Positions 18,538-27,963 are shown, numbered from the stretch's first letter. The stretch is DNA of 64,000 bases from Chitinophaga jiangningensis (GCF_900142605.1 NZ_FRBL01000004.1:310001-374000); one strand, 5' to 3'. Made by a program: numbers and translations. Notes: generated by a model from the sequence alone, not told the origin.

Positions 18538-18566
18538 TATAACCGGTGCATTACGCACCGGTTATA
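18538..18566. terminator. Hairpin between convergent genes
   Basis: Twelve-base arms TATAACCGGTGC (18538-18549) and GCACCGGTTATA (18555-18566) with loop ATTAC. The right arm overlaps the stop codon of the convergent radical SAM gene. It lacks a long T run, so its strength as a terminator is uncertain. Confidence 0.6.
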
Positions 18567-19944
18567 TACCAGCAGCGGCATGTACCTGCGGCCTGCGCTG
18601 TTCCTGCAGTGCCGGGAATTGGAATGTTCTGGCAGTCATGTCGATAGGATAATTCTTCCTGGTTCTTTTACAGGCATAGAAAGTATTCATAAAAGCTGAC
18701 AGCAGAAATGCCCCTAAACGCAGGTGGAATGCGCCGCGCACGATTCGGCGGAAAGCATACCAGGGTGAAAAGGATTGCTTCCACAAGGTGCGGTGCGCCT
18801 GTAATAGCTGTGTTTCGCTGATCTTTTTCGGTTGGAAGGCGACGTTATAACCATTGTAAAAATTCCAGTTTCTGTCTTCCAGAATTCTTCCTTCCTTGTT
18901 TAATGACTGATAGATGGGTGTGCCTCTGAAAGGCGTCATAATACTCAGGAAAGGCACGTCTATACCAATTTCCATGAGTTGATCCGCCATGGAGATGATG
19001 CTTGCTTCATCGTCGTGATCGAAACCAGCTATAAAGCCTGCCATGACGGCAATGCCGCGTTTGCGGATTTCCTTTACGGCTACACTGTAGTTATCAATTT
19101 TATTTTGCCGTTTGTTGGCATCGGCGAGGGAGTCCACCCCAAAGGATTCGATGCCGAGGAAAACGCCGATACAGCCGGAAGCCTTCATGAGGTCCAGCAG
19201 TTCCGGGTCTTTCGCAATGTCCATACTTGCCTGTGTAAGCCACCATTTTTTTAGCGGGATCATTTCCTGCAGGAGTTCACGTATATAAGGCCTCCTGATG
19301 GTGAGGTTATCATCCCAAAACCATACGATTTTCCGTTGCCACCAGTAGCTGAATCTATCGTAGGCGGCGTCGCGGATTACATCCGCAACCGGGCGCAGTC
19401 TGAAACCGGGGTTGAGGGATGGCACGGTGCAAAATGAGCAGGAGAAAGGGCATCCTCTCGTGGCCTGGATTACCTTCTTTATAAAAAATTTATCGGGTAG
19501 TAAATCGTACCGTGGTGTTGGCAGGTTTTTCATATCACAGGGGCCGCCCAGGTAGATCGGTTGCAGGTTGCCGCTGGCTGCATCCTGCAGTAGTATTGGC
19601 CACTGCTGCTCCGCTTCCCCGGTGATGATGGCATCAAAGTAGGTCAGTGCTTCCTCCTGGCAGTAGGTAACGTGTGGCCCTCCCGCTACAAGTGTTTTGC
19701 CACGTTTCCGGAATTCGGCGGCCAGGTTGTAGGCGGATAGGGCAAATCCGCTGAAGAACGAGATCGCTACCAGGTCCGCATCTGTATCCAGGTTGATTTT
19801 ATCAACCTGCTGATGGTATACCCTTACTTCATGAGGTGCCGGGGTGATGGCGGCCAGGTGAATACCGGTAATGGGAGGCACAAAGTCGTATTCATGGCCG
19901 AATTCATAACGCTGAATGTAGGCGATGATGATGTCAATTTTCAT
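18562..19944 (-). CDS. B12-binding-domain radical SAM protein
   Basis: A 460-residue class B-type radical SAM enzyme. Residues 1-140 resemble the cobalamin-binding Rossmann domain (ADLVAISFFSGFALSAYNLA, LVAGGPHVTYC), although the DXHXXG cobalt ligand motif is not evident, as in many members. The radical SAM domain starts at RGCPFSCSFCTVP with Cys165, Cys169 and Cys172 as cluster ligands. A C-terminal region with hydrophobic stretches near 395-430 resembles the DUF4070-type tail and might touch the membrane. The gene stands alone, with its own promoter and a palindrome over the -33 element. Reaction unknown; methylation or ring chemistry on a lipid or pigment is plausible by analogy only. Confidence 0.9.
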   Translation of the reverse strand: MKIDIIIAYIQRYEFGHEYDFVPPITGIHLAAITPAPHEVRVYHQQVDKINLDTDADLVAISFFSGFALSAYNLAAEFRKRGKTLVAGGPHVTYCQEEALTYFDAIITGEAEQQWPILLQDAASGNLQPIYLGGPCDMKNLPTPRYDLLPDKFFIKKVIQATRGCPFSCSFCTVPSLNPGFRLRPVADVIRDAAYDRFSYWWQRKIVWFWDDNLTIRRPYIRELLQEMIPLKKWWLTQASMDIAKDPELLDLMKASGCIGVFLGIESFGVDSLADANKRQNKIDNYSVAVKEIRKRGIAVMAGFIAGFDHDDEASIISMADQLMEIGIDVPFLSIMTPFRGTPIYQSLNKEGRILEDRNWNFYNGYNVAFQPKKISETQLLQAHRTLWKQSFSPWYAFRRIVRGAFHLRLGAFLLSAFMNTFYACKRTRKNYPIDMTARTFQFPALQEQRRPQVHAAAGI

Positions 19945-19985
19945 AGACTTCCTTTTTGAATAATCAGATTTTAGAAATGGTAATT

Positions 19986-20015
19986 CAAAAGTAAGGATTT
20001 ACTTTGTAATACAAA
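19986..20015 (-). promoter_or_regulatory. Promoter for the B12 radical SAM gene, with palindrome
   Basis: On the minus strand TTTG (20012-20015), 18 bp, then TACTTTTG (19986-19993), a full match to the Bacteroidota promoter pattern, 41 bp before the start codon. The inverted repeat ACTTTG-TAATA-CAAAGT (20001-20017) covers the -33 part and could be an operator. Confidence 0.65.
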
Positions 20016-20062
20016 GTGCTTTTTATTATAAAAATTCCAATATTATTTCTTGTGGTGGATAT

Positions 20063-20087
20063 CCAATGACACCTTCGGTGTCATTGG
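20063..20087. repeat. Hairpin with TTC tip, copy 2
   Basis: Perfect 11-bp stem CCAATGACACC / GGTGTCATTGG around the loop TTC. Same tip as the hairpins at 11268, 53213, 53293 and 63908, but a different stem. Confidence 0.75.
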
Positions 20088-20134
20088 GGAGGGTTCCGCG
20101 CTGCGCGGGGGGCTGATGGCAGGCCTCTATGCGT

Positions 20135-20169
20135 AAGCCTACATGGTGCAAGCCTACATGGTGCAAGCC
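20135..20169. repeat. 15-bp tandem direct repeat
   Basis: AAGCCTACATGGTGC occurs twice in direct succession (20135-20149, 20150-20164) and begins a third time (AAGCC, 20165-20169). It follows the hairpins in a gene-free region. Confidence 0.8.
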
Positions 20170-20295
20170 CCTGCTGAAAGCCTTCATGTAAATATTGATT
20201 GAGTCTATCAGGTAAGCTCAGGAGTTTGCCGAAATCCAATGAACAAGCCTGTGAGCGTTTTGCGCACATTATCACTAGGGACCTTTGTACACACG

Positions 20296-20328
20296 AAAAA
20301 GGGCCGGGTGACACCTCACCCAGCCCTT
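20296..20328 (-). terminator. Terminator of the asparaginase gene
   Basis: Thirteen-base arms 20299-20311 and 20316-20328. The only imperfect pair is a C/A on the plus strand, which becomes a G-U wobble in the minus-strand RNA, and the U run is on the minus strand (plus A run 20296-20300). This shows that it serves the minus-strand gene. Confidence 0.85.
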
Positions 20329-20348
20329 ACAAACTTTATTTTACCGCC

Positions 20349-21422
20349 TTAATAATCTCCCTTATAAATAAAAACCTCGATTTTACCCTCTGCCGTTACA
20401 GTACCGCGGTACATGCCGGCCGTATTGAAAGGCATGGCCATATTTCCATCTTTGTCGAGGGCAATTAGTCCGCCATCACCACCCAGCTGAGGCACCTGCT
20501 TCATAATCAGCTCTGCGGAAGCATCCTGCACAGAAAGGTTTTTATATGCCATCAGGTCACTCACGGTTTTAGCTACCACCAGTCGAATAAAATACTCACC
20601 CCAACCCGTACACGAAATAGCGCAGGTAGCATTGTTCGCATAGGTTCCGGCGCCTATCAGCGGGCTATCGCCCACCCGGCCGAATTTTTTGTTGGTCATA
20701 CCTCCGGTAGATGTAGCCGCCGCCAGGTTACCCTGCTTGTCCAGCGCTACAGCGCCAACAGTGCCAAACTTCGCATCCTTATTTTCAATGCCTGGTAAAG
20801 TCGTTTTTTTCACTGCTGAATCATGGTCCAGCTGCATTTTGGTGGAATCAGCTGCACGTACCTTCTGGAGCGACTTCCAGCGATCTTCGGTATAAAAATA
20901 GCTGGGATCTACTATTTCGCAGCCCGCCTGTTTGGCAAATTGCTCTGCGCCAGCGCCAATCATCATTACATGCTGCGATTTCTCCATCACCGCTCTGGCA
21001 GCAGTAATCGGATTACGGATAGTAGTCACCGATGCCACTGCACCCGCAGCCAGGTTTTTACCACTCATGATAGCTGCATCCATTTCGTTGCGGCCTTCAT
21101 TGGTAAACACTGCTCCCTTACCGGCATTAAACAAGGGATTATCTTCCATTACGCGGACGGCCGCTTCCACGGCATCCAAACTTTGCCCACCCCGCTGAAT
21201 CACCGCGTAACCTGCTTCCAGGGCTTTGGTTAAACCAGCTTTATAGGCAGCCTCCTTCTCCGGCGTCATCTGTGATTTCAAAATAGTGCCGGCACCGCCA
21301 TGGATCACTAATACATACTTAGGCTTTTGCATAGCAGAATCTCCTTTTGGTCCCACCGCAGCCCGTACAGCACTACCTCCCAACAGCACCGCTGCAAATG
21401 GTATTACCCAATACTTGAACAT
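20349..21422 (-). CDS. Periplasmic isoaspartyl peptidase/L-asparaginase (Ntn hydrolase)
   Basis: Plant-type asparaginase family enzyme that removes isoaspartyl residues from peptides and can hydrolyse asparagine. The 357-residue precursor starts with a signal peptide (to about residue 21), so the enzyme is periplasmic. It should cleave itself before Thr221 in FGTVGAVAL, the N-terminal nucleophile of the beta subunit. Other family signs are VIHGGAGTI near the N-terminus, GKGAVFTNEGRNEMDAAIM, and the GGMTNKKFGRVGDSPLIG substrate loop. A single gene with its own terminator, divergent from the TamB-like gene. Confidence 0.95.
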   Translation of the reverse strand: MFKYWVIPFAAVLLGGSAVRAAVGPKGDSAMQKPKYVLVIHGGAGTILKSQMTPEKEAAYKAGLTKALEAGYAVIQRGGQSLDAVEAAVRVMEDNPLFNAGKGAVFTNEGRNEMDAAIMSGKNLAAGAVASVTTIRNPITAARAVMEKSQHVMMIGAGAEQFAKQAGCEIVDPSYFYTEDRWKSLQKVRAADSTKMQLDHDSAVKKTTLPGIENKDAKFGTVGAVALDKQGNLAAATSTGGMTNKKFGRVGDSPLIGAGTYANNATCAISCTGWGEYFIRLVVAKTVSDLMAYKNLSVQDASAELIMKQVPQLGGDGGLIALDKDGNMAMPFNTAGMYRGTVTAEGKIEVFIYKGDY

Positions 21423-21496
21423 ATGATTGACTTTTGGGATAAATTTAGGAGATATTTCTGCTTTTGCTGCATGTGGCTAGCAACTATTAATTATTT

Positions 21497-24400
21497 TTGC
21501 CGGATAAAATTAGCCGCCTGAAAAAAGTACGGAAAATATTATCAGTCATTCTCTTGTGTTTGTTGGGCCTCATCATCTTGATCGGGATACTGGTAAACAT
21601 TCCGGTGATCCAGAACTACCTGGTGCATGAAGTAACCAGCCGCCTGTCGGAACAACTAAAAACCAGGGTGGAAATCAAACATGTGGATATCCGGCTGTTT
21701 AATAGCCTGGACCTGGAAGGCGCGCTCATTGAAGACCTCAACAAAGATACACTGCTCTACGCCGGCAGACTGCAACTCCGGGTGACCGACTGGTTCTTTT
21801 TTGCCGACAGACCCGTGATCAAATTCGTAGGCCTCGACAATGCCCAGGTTAACCTGCTCCGCCCCAGGAACGATTCCGTTTGGAACTACGCCTTTATCTC
21901 CGATGCCTTCAGCGGCCCCTCCACTGGTACAAAGCAGCAAAGCGGCGGCGTGGCATTCGACCTCAAAAAAGTAGACCTCCGCAATATCCGCATCAACCAG
22001 GTGGACCAATGGATCGGAGAAGATATGCGTGGCTACGCCAAACGCATCTACCTCGATGCCAAAAACCTGGACCTGCAGAAACATAATATCGACATCCAGG
22101 AAATATCGCTGGACGAACCCAGCTTTATCATCAGCAGCTACAGCGCCTCTCCCCTGCGCAAACGCAGGCCACGCGTGAATACACCCGTGGAATACGACAG
22201 TACGCAGCTGCGCTGGAACAATGACAACTGGAAACTGATCGTTAAAGAGCTGACCATCAAAAAAGGGCTTTTCGGCGTAGATAACCCCGAAGACTCTACG
22301 AAAATCGAAGATGGTTACTTCGCCCCACATCATATCCGCTTCAGCGATATCAACCTCTCCCTTACTAATACCAGCATTTATAAAGACAGTATCATCGGGG
22401 ATCTGAGCCTTTCTACCAAAGAACGTAGCGGCTTTGAAGTGAAAAAGATGACGAGCAGGTTTAAGATGTCGCCGGTAGAAATGGAGTTTTCCCACCTGGA
22501 CCTGGAAACAAACCGGAGCCATATCGGGGATTACTATACCATGCAGTATAGCGACTTTGACGACATGAGCGATTACATCGACCTGGTGTATATGCGTGCC
22601 AGCTTCAAAAACTGTAAAGTATCCAGCGACGATATTGCCTACTTTGCCCCTCCTCTCTCTACCTGGAAAAAAGAAATTACCATCAATGGCAATGCCCGGG
22701 GACCGGTAAGCAACCTCAAGGCCAGCGATATAGACCTGCAGGCAGGTAACACCACCCGCCTCAAAGGCTCACTGGAAATGCGCGGGCTGCCGGATATAGA
22801 GGAAACTTATATCGACTTCCACGCGGACAACCTCATGACCACCGGCGCTGATGTAATGCAGATTATGCCGGTAGTGAAAGATATAAATTCAACAGTGAGG
22901 ATTGACCGCCTTACCAGTATTAACTTTAAAGGAAGCTATACCGGCTTCATCAACGACTTTGTGGCCTATGGCCAGTTCCAGACTAACCTGGGACAGGTAA
23001 ATTCCGATCTGAACTTTAAGACCAACCGCGATGTACCGGTGTATTCCGGTAGTTTAAATACCAACAACTTCAACCTCGGCAGTTTACTCAACATTCCGGA
23101 CCTCAACGAGGTAACATTGAAGGCTACACTAAATGGCGCCGGTTTCAACTTCCGTACCCTGAAAGTGTCGCTGGACGCCGATGTACAAAGTATATCACTC
23201 TATGGTTATAACTACCAGAACATTAAGACTAAAGGAGAAATGAACCGGAAGTTCTTCAATGGCGCCCTGGCAGTGGATGATCCCAACCTGGACATGGACT
23301 TTGCCGGGACCATCGATTTCAACGAAGCACTGCCGGTATTTAAATTTAATTCAGAAATACGGAAAAGCGACCTCAAAGCCCTGCATTTTGTAAATGATTC
23401 ATTGACGCTGCAAGCTAAGCTGGACCTGAACTTCGCTGGCAGCAACATCGATAATTTCGAAGGAAGCGCACGGATGTACGATGTGTCGCTGTTTAAGGAT
23501 AATAGTCGCCTCGAGTTCGACTCCCTGGCGCTGAAGGCCGAAACACAGGGCGACCAGAAAACGCTGCAGATCAACGGTAGCGAGGTACAGGGTTATGTGA
23601 AAGGAAAATATAGTTTCCTGGAACTGCCGGATGCCTTCCAGCAGCTGCTCTACCGCTATTACCCCAGCTATTTCCTGGAGCCTTCCAACAATAATATTCA
23701 TGAGGACTTCCAGTTTAAATTCGAATTCGGCAATGTGGCCAAGCTGATCAAAGGCTTTACCAAACAGGTTTCCGGCTTTGATTACAGTACCGTGGAGGGA
23801 AGTTTGAACACATCCACCGGCAATCTTGCCCTTAACATACAGGTTCCGGAAGCCAGTATTTCACAATATCATCTGAGGGATATACAGGTTAAGGGAGATG
23901 GTAATGCCCGCAAGGTAAACCTCAGCACTACCGTAGGGCAGGTATTCAATGGCACCAAGGAAGTATTGGTAAATCCGCTGATACTCGCCAACTCCTCCAA
24001 CGACACTTCTTATATCAAAGTAGACTTACAGGCGCAGGATACTGCCAGTCTGGATGGTTTTTATGCCCGCGTGATTACGGTGCAGCAAGGCATTAAAGTC
24101 AACTTTCTGAATAGCGCGTTCACTGTAAACGAGCGCCAGTGGAATGTTACACCCGGCAATGAGATCTATTGGAGTAAGCATTTCCTTACCGTTAAAAACC
24201 TGAAAATTACCCGTAATGATCAGAGTGTAACCGTTGAAACCAACGAGTTCAATCCCGATGAGTCCAGGTTTATCGTCACACTAAAAAACCTGAATCTGGC
24301 AGACGTAATTCCGTCCCAGCTTGTAACTACACGCATTGAGGGGATCACCGATGGTACCATCAATATCTCCGATCCTACCAGCAACCTGGATATCAATGCC

Positions 24401-26314
24401 GCCCTGCGTACGCGGGAGTTGCGTATCGACAATGATTCCATCGGGTTGGTAACCGTAGATGGCACCTATCTGCAACATACCGGCCAGGTTACTTTTGCAG
24501 TGAAGTCGGACAACTATGGCATGAACTTCAATGCACAGGGCCGGGTGGGTTTATCCAAAACGGATAACGGGCTGGATGCCGTCATCAATTTAGGGGGCAG
24601 CAGCATTAGTTTATTGAATAAATACCTGGTAGGCTATGTGAGAGATCTTACCGGTACAGTGGCTGGGAACCTTACGATAAGCGGCACTACGGCGCTACCT
24701 TCTATCCGGGGCAAGCTCGCGCTGGATACGGTGGGTGTTACGGTGGACTATCTCGGTACCCGGTATCGTATTCCTAAGCTGAACGTGAATGTGGATGACA
24801 ACCTCATCGAGTTCGGCAGCTTTACGGTGATCGATAAATTCAACACCAAAGGCACCGCCAATGGGTATATTTCCCATGATCATTTCGACAAGCTCAACTT
24901 CGACTTTGATGTGACCGGCCGTAAGTTCCTGTTTTTGAATACCAGTGCCAATGATAATGATTTGTTTTATGGAGATGTAATTGCTGACGGTAAGGTGTAT
25001 TTCTCGGGCCCGCTGAATGACCTGCAAATGCACGTGCTCGCGAGACCCGTGCGGGGAACGCATTTCTATCTCCCTATATCAGACAGCAAGGATATCGGGA
25101 AATATGAATACATCAAGTTCAAAACTTATGGTACCGAGCAGGAGGTAAAAAAGAAAAAAGACGATACCAAGCTCACGATCAAGCTGGATATTGCTGCCAA
25201 CCCGGATGCACAGATCGATGTGATCCTGGATGCCACCACCGGGGATATTATATCCGCTAACGGTACCGGTAATTTGCAGATCATTGCCAATACCGACGGG
25301 GATTTCAGCATGTTTGGCAACTACGAGATCAGCAATGGTTCCTACAACTTTAATTTCCAGCGGGTAACCAGCTGGAAATTTGATATTGAAAAGAATAGCA
25401 GCATCAGCTGGAATGGTGATCCTTCTGAGGCGATTATGAATATTACAGCCAAGTACTCGCTGCCGAAGGTCAGTTTGTATAACCTGGTAGGCCAGGCCGC
25501 CACCATGGCTTCAAACGATAAGTTGGCTACCCGTCAGGAGCGGGTGGATGTATTGATTAACCTGAAAGGTGCGCTGATGAAGCCTGATATCACCTACTCC
25601 ATTGAATTGCCGGAGGTAGGTACGCTCTCTTATGAAAGTGGTGTGGCCGCGAAACTCAAAGAAATCAACAACGACCAGAACAAGGCGCTGTTGCAGATTT
25701 ATGGATTGCTGATTGCCAACCAGTTCCTGCCGGATGACGCGGGTGGTGGCGCCAACGTGGGCATCACGGGTAAAAACAGTGTGGGTCAGGCGATTTCAGC
25801 GCAGGCTTCCGCGATCCTGAATAATATTACCGGTGCCTTGCTAAAGGGCAGTGGAATTGGTATTAATGTAAACTACCGGGCTTACAATGTGGGTGGCCTG
25901 CCTGACAACTCGTCTGTAGACCGTAACCAGGTGAGTGCCGGTGTAACCAGTAACCTGTTTAACAACCGTTTCCGGTTGTATGCCGGTGGGGATTACGACT
26001 GGGGTAAAACCGCTACTTCTGCCAGCAGCAACCGTTTTGCGGGCGACTTCCGTATAGAATATCTCCTGACACCGGATGGGCGTTTCCGTATAAATGCCTT
26101 TAGTAAGTCGGATTACGACGTGTATAACCTCAACAACCGTACGAAATCAGGTTTGGGAATTTCGTATGTACGTGAATACGACCGTTTCCTGGAGCTGTTT
26201 AACAAAAATCTGCGCCGGGCACCTTATCAGCAGCAGCCGCAGCCTCCGTTGGATAGCACGCGGGTGGCGGATAGCACGCGGGTAGTGGATTCGACAAATA
26301 CCCGGAAGAAATAA
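21497..26314 (+). CDS. TamB-domain translocation/assembly protein
   Basis: A 1605-residue AsmA/TamB-type protein. Proteins of this class span the periplasm and are linked to outer-membrane protein assembly or bulk phospholipid transport. An N-terminal anchor helix (ILSVILLCLLGLIILIGI) is followed by a long repetitive beta-strand region and, from about 1150, the C-terminal DUF490/TamB domain (GNYEISNGSYNFNFQ, SVGQAISAQASAILNNITG). The ending repeats the hexapeptide DSTRVA/DSTRVV. The start is uncertain: the frame opens with TTG at 21497 and no in-frame ATG precedes the anchor helix; a -7-like TATTTTTG at 21492-21499 overlaps this TTG, which leaves either a leaderless mRNA or a nearby alternative codon. 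No TamA/BamA-like partner is encoded next to it. Confidence 0.9.
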   Translation: MPDKISRLKKVRKILSVILLCLLGLIILIGILVNIPVIQNYLVHEVTSRLSEQLKTRVEIKHVDIRLFNSLDLEGALIEDLNKDTLLYAGRLQLRVTDWFFFADRPVIKFVGLDNAQVNLLRPRNDSVWNYAFISDAFSGPSTGTKQQSGGVAFDLKKVDLRNIRINQVDQWIGEDMRGYAKRIYLDAKNLDLQKHNIDIQEISLDEPSFIISSYSASPLRKRRPRVNTPVEYDSTQLRWNNDNWKLIVKELTIKKGLFGVDNPEDSTKIEDGYFAPHHIRFSDINLSLTNTSIYKDSIIGDLSLSTKERSGFEVKKMTSRFKMSPVEMEFSHLDLETNRSHIGDYYTMQYSDFDDMSDYIDLVYMRASFKNCKVSSDDIAYFAPPLSTWKKEITINGNARGPVSNLKASDIDLQAGNTTRLKGSLEMRGLPDIEETYIDFHADNLMTTGADVMQIMPVVKDINSTVRIDRLTSINFKGSYTGFINDFVAYGQFQTNLGQVNSDLNFKTNRDVPVYSGSLNTNNFNLGSLLNIPDLNEVTLKATLNGAGFNFRTLKVSLDADVQSISLYGYNYQNIKTKGEMNRKFFNGALAVDDPNLDMDFAGTIDFNEALPVFKFNSEIRKSDLKALHFVNDSLTLQAKLDLNFAGSNIDNFEGSARMYDVSLFKDNSRLEFDSLALKAETQGDQKTLQINGSEVQGYVKGKYSFLELPDAFQQLLYRYYPSYFLEPSNNNIHEDFQFKFEFGNVAKLIKGFTKQVSGFDYSTVEGSLNTSTGNLALNIQVPEASISQYHLRDIQVKGDGNARKVNLSTTVGQVFNGTKEVLVNPLILANSSNDTSYIKVDLQAQDTASLDGFYARVITVQQGIKVNFLNSAFTVNERQWNVTPGNEIYWSKHFLTVKNLKITRNDQSVTVETNEFNPDESRFIVTLKNLNLADVIPSQLVTTRIEGITDGTINISDPTSNLDINAALRTRELRIDNDSIGLVTVDGTYLQHTGQVTFAVKSDNYGMNFNAQGRVGLSKTDNGLDAVINLGGSSISLLNKYLVGYVRDLTGTVAGNLTISGTTALPSIRGKLALDTVGVTVDYLGTRYRIPKLNVNVDDNLIEFGSFTVIDKFNTKGTANGYISHDHFDKLNFDFDVTGRKFLFLNTSANDNDLFYGDVIADGKVYFSGPLNDLQMHVLARPVRGTHFYLPISDSKDIGKYEYIKFKTYGTEQEVKKKKDDTKLTIKLDIAANPDAQIDVILDATTGDIISANGTGNLQIIANTDGDFSMFGNYEISNGSYNFNFQRVTSWKFDIEKNSSISWNGDPSEAIMNITAKYSLPKVSLYNLVGQAATMASNDKLATRQERVDVLINLKGALMKPDITYSIELPEVGTLSYESGVAAKLKEINNDQNKALLQIYGLLIANQFLPDDAGGGANVGITGKNSVGQAISAQASAILNNITGALLKGSGIGINVNYRAYNVGGLPDNSSVDRNQVSAGVTSNLFNNRFRLYAGGDYDWGKTATSASSNRFAGDFRIEYLLTPDGRFRINAFSKSDYDVYNLNNRTKSGLGISYVREYDRFLELFNKNLRRAPYQQQPQPPLDSTRVADSTRVVDSTNTRKK

Positions 26315-26343
26315 AAAAGCCGGCGCTGTTGACAGCACCGGCT
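26313..26343 (-). terminator. Terminator of ribBA
   Basis: Arms 26318-26328 and 26333-26343 with a 4-base loop. The C/A position on the plus strand is a G-U pair on the minus strand, and the U run is on the minus side (plus A run 26313-26318). It overlaps the stop codon of the TamB-like gene. Confidence 0.85.
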
Positions 26344-26369
26344 ACACCATAATATATTAAGACAACACC

Positions 26370-27572
26370 TTAGCCTTTCAAAATTTCGTGTCCCAGTTTA
26401 TCTCTTTTGGTGCGGAGATAATTTTCGTTGTGTGGGTTAGGATGGATTTCGATAGGTACGTTTTCTACTACTTCGAGACCGTATCCCAGCAGGCCGGCGC
26501 GTTTGCGCGGGTTGTTGGTGATGAGGCGGAGTTTGCAGATACCGAGGTGGCGGAGAATTTGTGCTCCTACACCGTAATCGCGTTCATCCATTTTAAAGCC
26601 CAGTTCAAGGTTGGCTTCCACTGTATCGCGACCTTCTTCCTGGAGTTTATAGGCGCGGAGTTTGTTCATCAGTCCGATGCCGCGACCTTCCTGGTTCATA
26701 TATAATATAAGGCCTTTCCCTTCTTTTTCTACCATTTGCATGGCGGCGTGCAGTTGTTCTCCACAATCGCAGCGCAGTGAGTGGAGGATATCCCCGGTAA
26801 CGCAGCTGGAGTGTACGCGCACCAGTACCGGTTCATCTTTTTCCCATTCGCCTTTTTTGAGGGCCATATGGATTTCGCCGGTATTCACCTGGGTGAAGGC
26901 GATCAGTTCGAAGTTGCCGTATTTGGTGGGCATCTGGACTCTTTCTCCTTCTTCGATAAGGGTTTCCTTACTGAGGAGGTAGGAGATCATGTCTTTGATG
27001 GAGATCAGTTTAAGATCGAATTTGGTAGCTATTTCGCGCAGTTCAGGCAGGCGGGCCATGGTACCGTCTTCGTTCATGATTTCGACGAGTACGCCGGCGG
27101 GTTCAAATCCTGCGAGGCGGGCCAGGTCGATGGTGGCTTCTGTGTGGCCGGAGCGGCGGAGCACTCCGCCGGATTTGGCTTTGAGCGGAAAGATATGTCC
27201 TGGTTTGCCGAGTTCTTCCGGTTTGGTATTCGGATCGATCAGCGCCTGGATGGTTTTGGCACGGTCGTGCGCGGAGATACCGGTGGTACATCCGTGGCCG
27301 AGCAGGTCAACCGAAACGGTGAAAGGTGTTTGGTGCAGAGCGGTGTTATCCCTTACCATCAGGTCGAGTCCGAGTTCTTCACAGCGTTCTTCCACAAGGG
27401 GGGCGCAGATGAGTCCGCGACCATGAATGCTCATAAAGTTGATGATTTCAGGCGTTACGTTGCGGGCTGCGGTGATGAAATCTCCCTCATTTTCGCGGTC
27501 CTCATCGTCCACTACTATTACCAGTTTACCGTTTTTTATATCTTCTATTGCTGCTTCTATTGTATCTAACAT
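26370..27572 (-). CDS. ribBA: Bifunctional DHBP synthase / GTP cyclohydrolase II (riboflavin)
   Basis: Makes both riboflavin precursors: 3,4-dihydroxy-2-butanone 4-phosphate from ribulose 5-phosphate, and the pyrimidine intermediate from GTP. The N-terminal RibB half shows DDEDRENEGD at 22-31 and RSGHTEATIDLARLAG near 140-155. The RibA half begins near 205, with the zinc cysteines 257, 268 and 270 in SSCVTGDILHSLRCDCGE and the QEGRGIGL loop. The length (400 residues) is standard for the fused enzyme. It is a single-gene unit with a -7 element at 27608-27615 and a terminator at 26313-26343. I saw no convincing FMN riboswitch in the leader. Confidence 0.97.
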   Translation of the reverse strand: MLDTIEAAIEDIKNGKLVIVVDDEDRENEGDFITAARNVTPEIINFMSIHGRGLICAPLVEERCEELGLDLMVRDNTALHQTPFTVSVDLLGHGCTTGISAHDRAKTIQALIDPNTKPEELGKPGHIFPLKAKSGGVLRRSGHTEATIDLARLAGFEPAGVLVEIMNEDGTMARLPELREIATKFDLKLISIKDMISYLLSKETLIEEGERVQMPTKYGNFELIAFTQVNTGEIHMALKKGEWEKDEPVLVRVHSSCVTGDILHSLRCDCGEQLHAAMQMVEKEGKGLILYMNQEGRGIGLMNKLRAYKLQEEGRDTVEANLELGFKMDERDYGVGAQILRHLGICKLRLITNNPRKRAGLLGYGLEVVENVPIEIHPNPHNENYLRTKRDKLGHEILKG

Positions 27573-27607
27573 AAAAAAATCCTTCGGTCAAGTAATAATG
27601 AATGGCG

Positions 27608-27615
27608 CAAAGTTA
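27608..27615 (-). promoter_or_regulatory. Promoter -7 element of ribBA (TAACTTTG)
   Basis: Minus-strand TAACTTTG, a full TAnnTTTG match 35 bp before the ribBA start. The surrounding TTGTCG-NAN-CTTTGCGCCAT is nearly the same as that before the divergent TonB receptor gene. Confidence 0.6.
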
Positions 27616-27963
27616 CGACAATTAATGGTGGAAAACTGAAGCATTCGTGGTTGGTTTCCGGTGCAAGAAATTGTTGGGGACATGCCAGATACGCAGCATG
27701 ATTTTTACATATATTTTTATCGCAGAAAGTAAGTAGTATAGAACAAATAAATCCCGGGAAAAGTTCGGCTGTAGTGCCTTAACCAATCATTAACAGAAAC
27801 GGCAATTTGATGGCTGCTAAATTTTGGCAGGAATATTAGTGAAAGCTAAGGCGGAAAAAACATTTCCTAAATAGCTTTCAATTTTTTTTAGGGTACACAA
27901 GTTATCCACAAGTTGCTTAACAATTAGTTAATATAGAGTTAAAATTTAACCGGGAGATTGTCG
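27616..27963. other. Intergenic region between divergent ribBA and TonB receptor genes
   Basis: About 350 bp, AT-rich toward the receptor gene, with no supported ORF or RNA. It contains one perfect DnaA-box sequence TTATCCACA at 27902-27910. Nothing else recognised. Confidence 0.5.

Larger units (their letters stand above)
20016..20295. other. Non-coding stretch with hairpins and tandem repeat
   Basis: Between the radical SAM promoter and the asparaginase terminator no gene is supported. The stretch holds a TTC-tip hairpin (20063-20087), a CCGCG-CTG-CGCGG hairpin (20096-20108) and a 15-bp direct repeat (20135-20164). The remaining 130 bp show nothing recognised. Confidence 0.6.

Noticed and set aside
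20081..20314. 77-codon minus-strand reading in the repeat region
   Set aside because: It runs through hairpins, tandem repeats and the asparaginase terminator; no conserved features.
21656..22522. 288-codon minus-strand reading antisense to the TamB-like gene
   Set aside because: The TamB-like frame continues on both sides; the antisense product matches no family.
27090..27125. tRNA T-arm-like GGTTCAAATCC sequence
   Set aside because: It is inside the conserved ribBA coding frame, and no acceptor stem or anticodon arm can be drawn around it; the same holds for GTTCAAATCC at 61390 within tsaC.
26781..27569. 262-codon plus-strand reading antisense to ribBA
   Set aside because: Fully covered by the conserved ribBA frame; Phe/Gly/His-rich composition typical of an antisense shadow.
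27573..27636. FMN riboswitch before ribBA
   Set aside because: The leader from the -7 element to the start is only about 30 bp, too short for an FMN aptamer.
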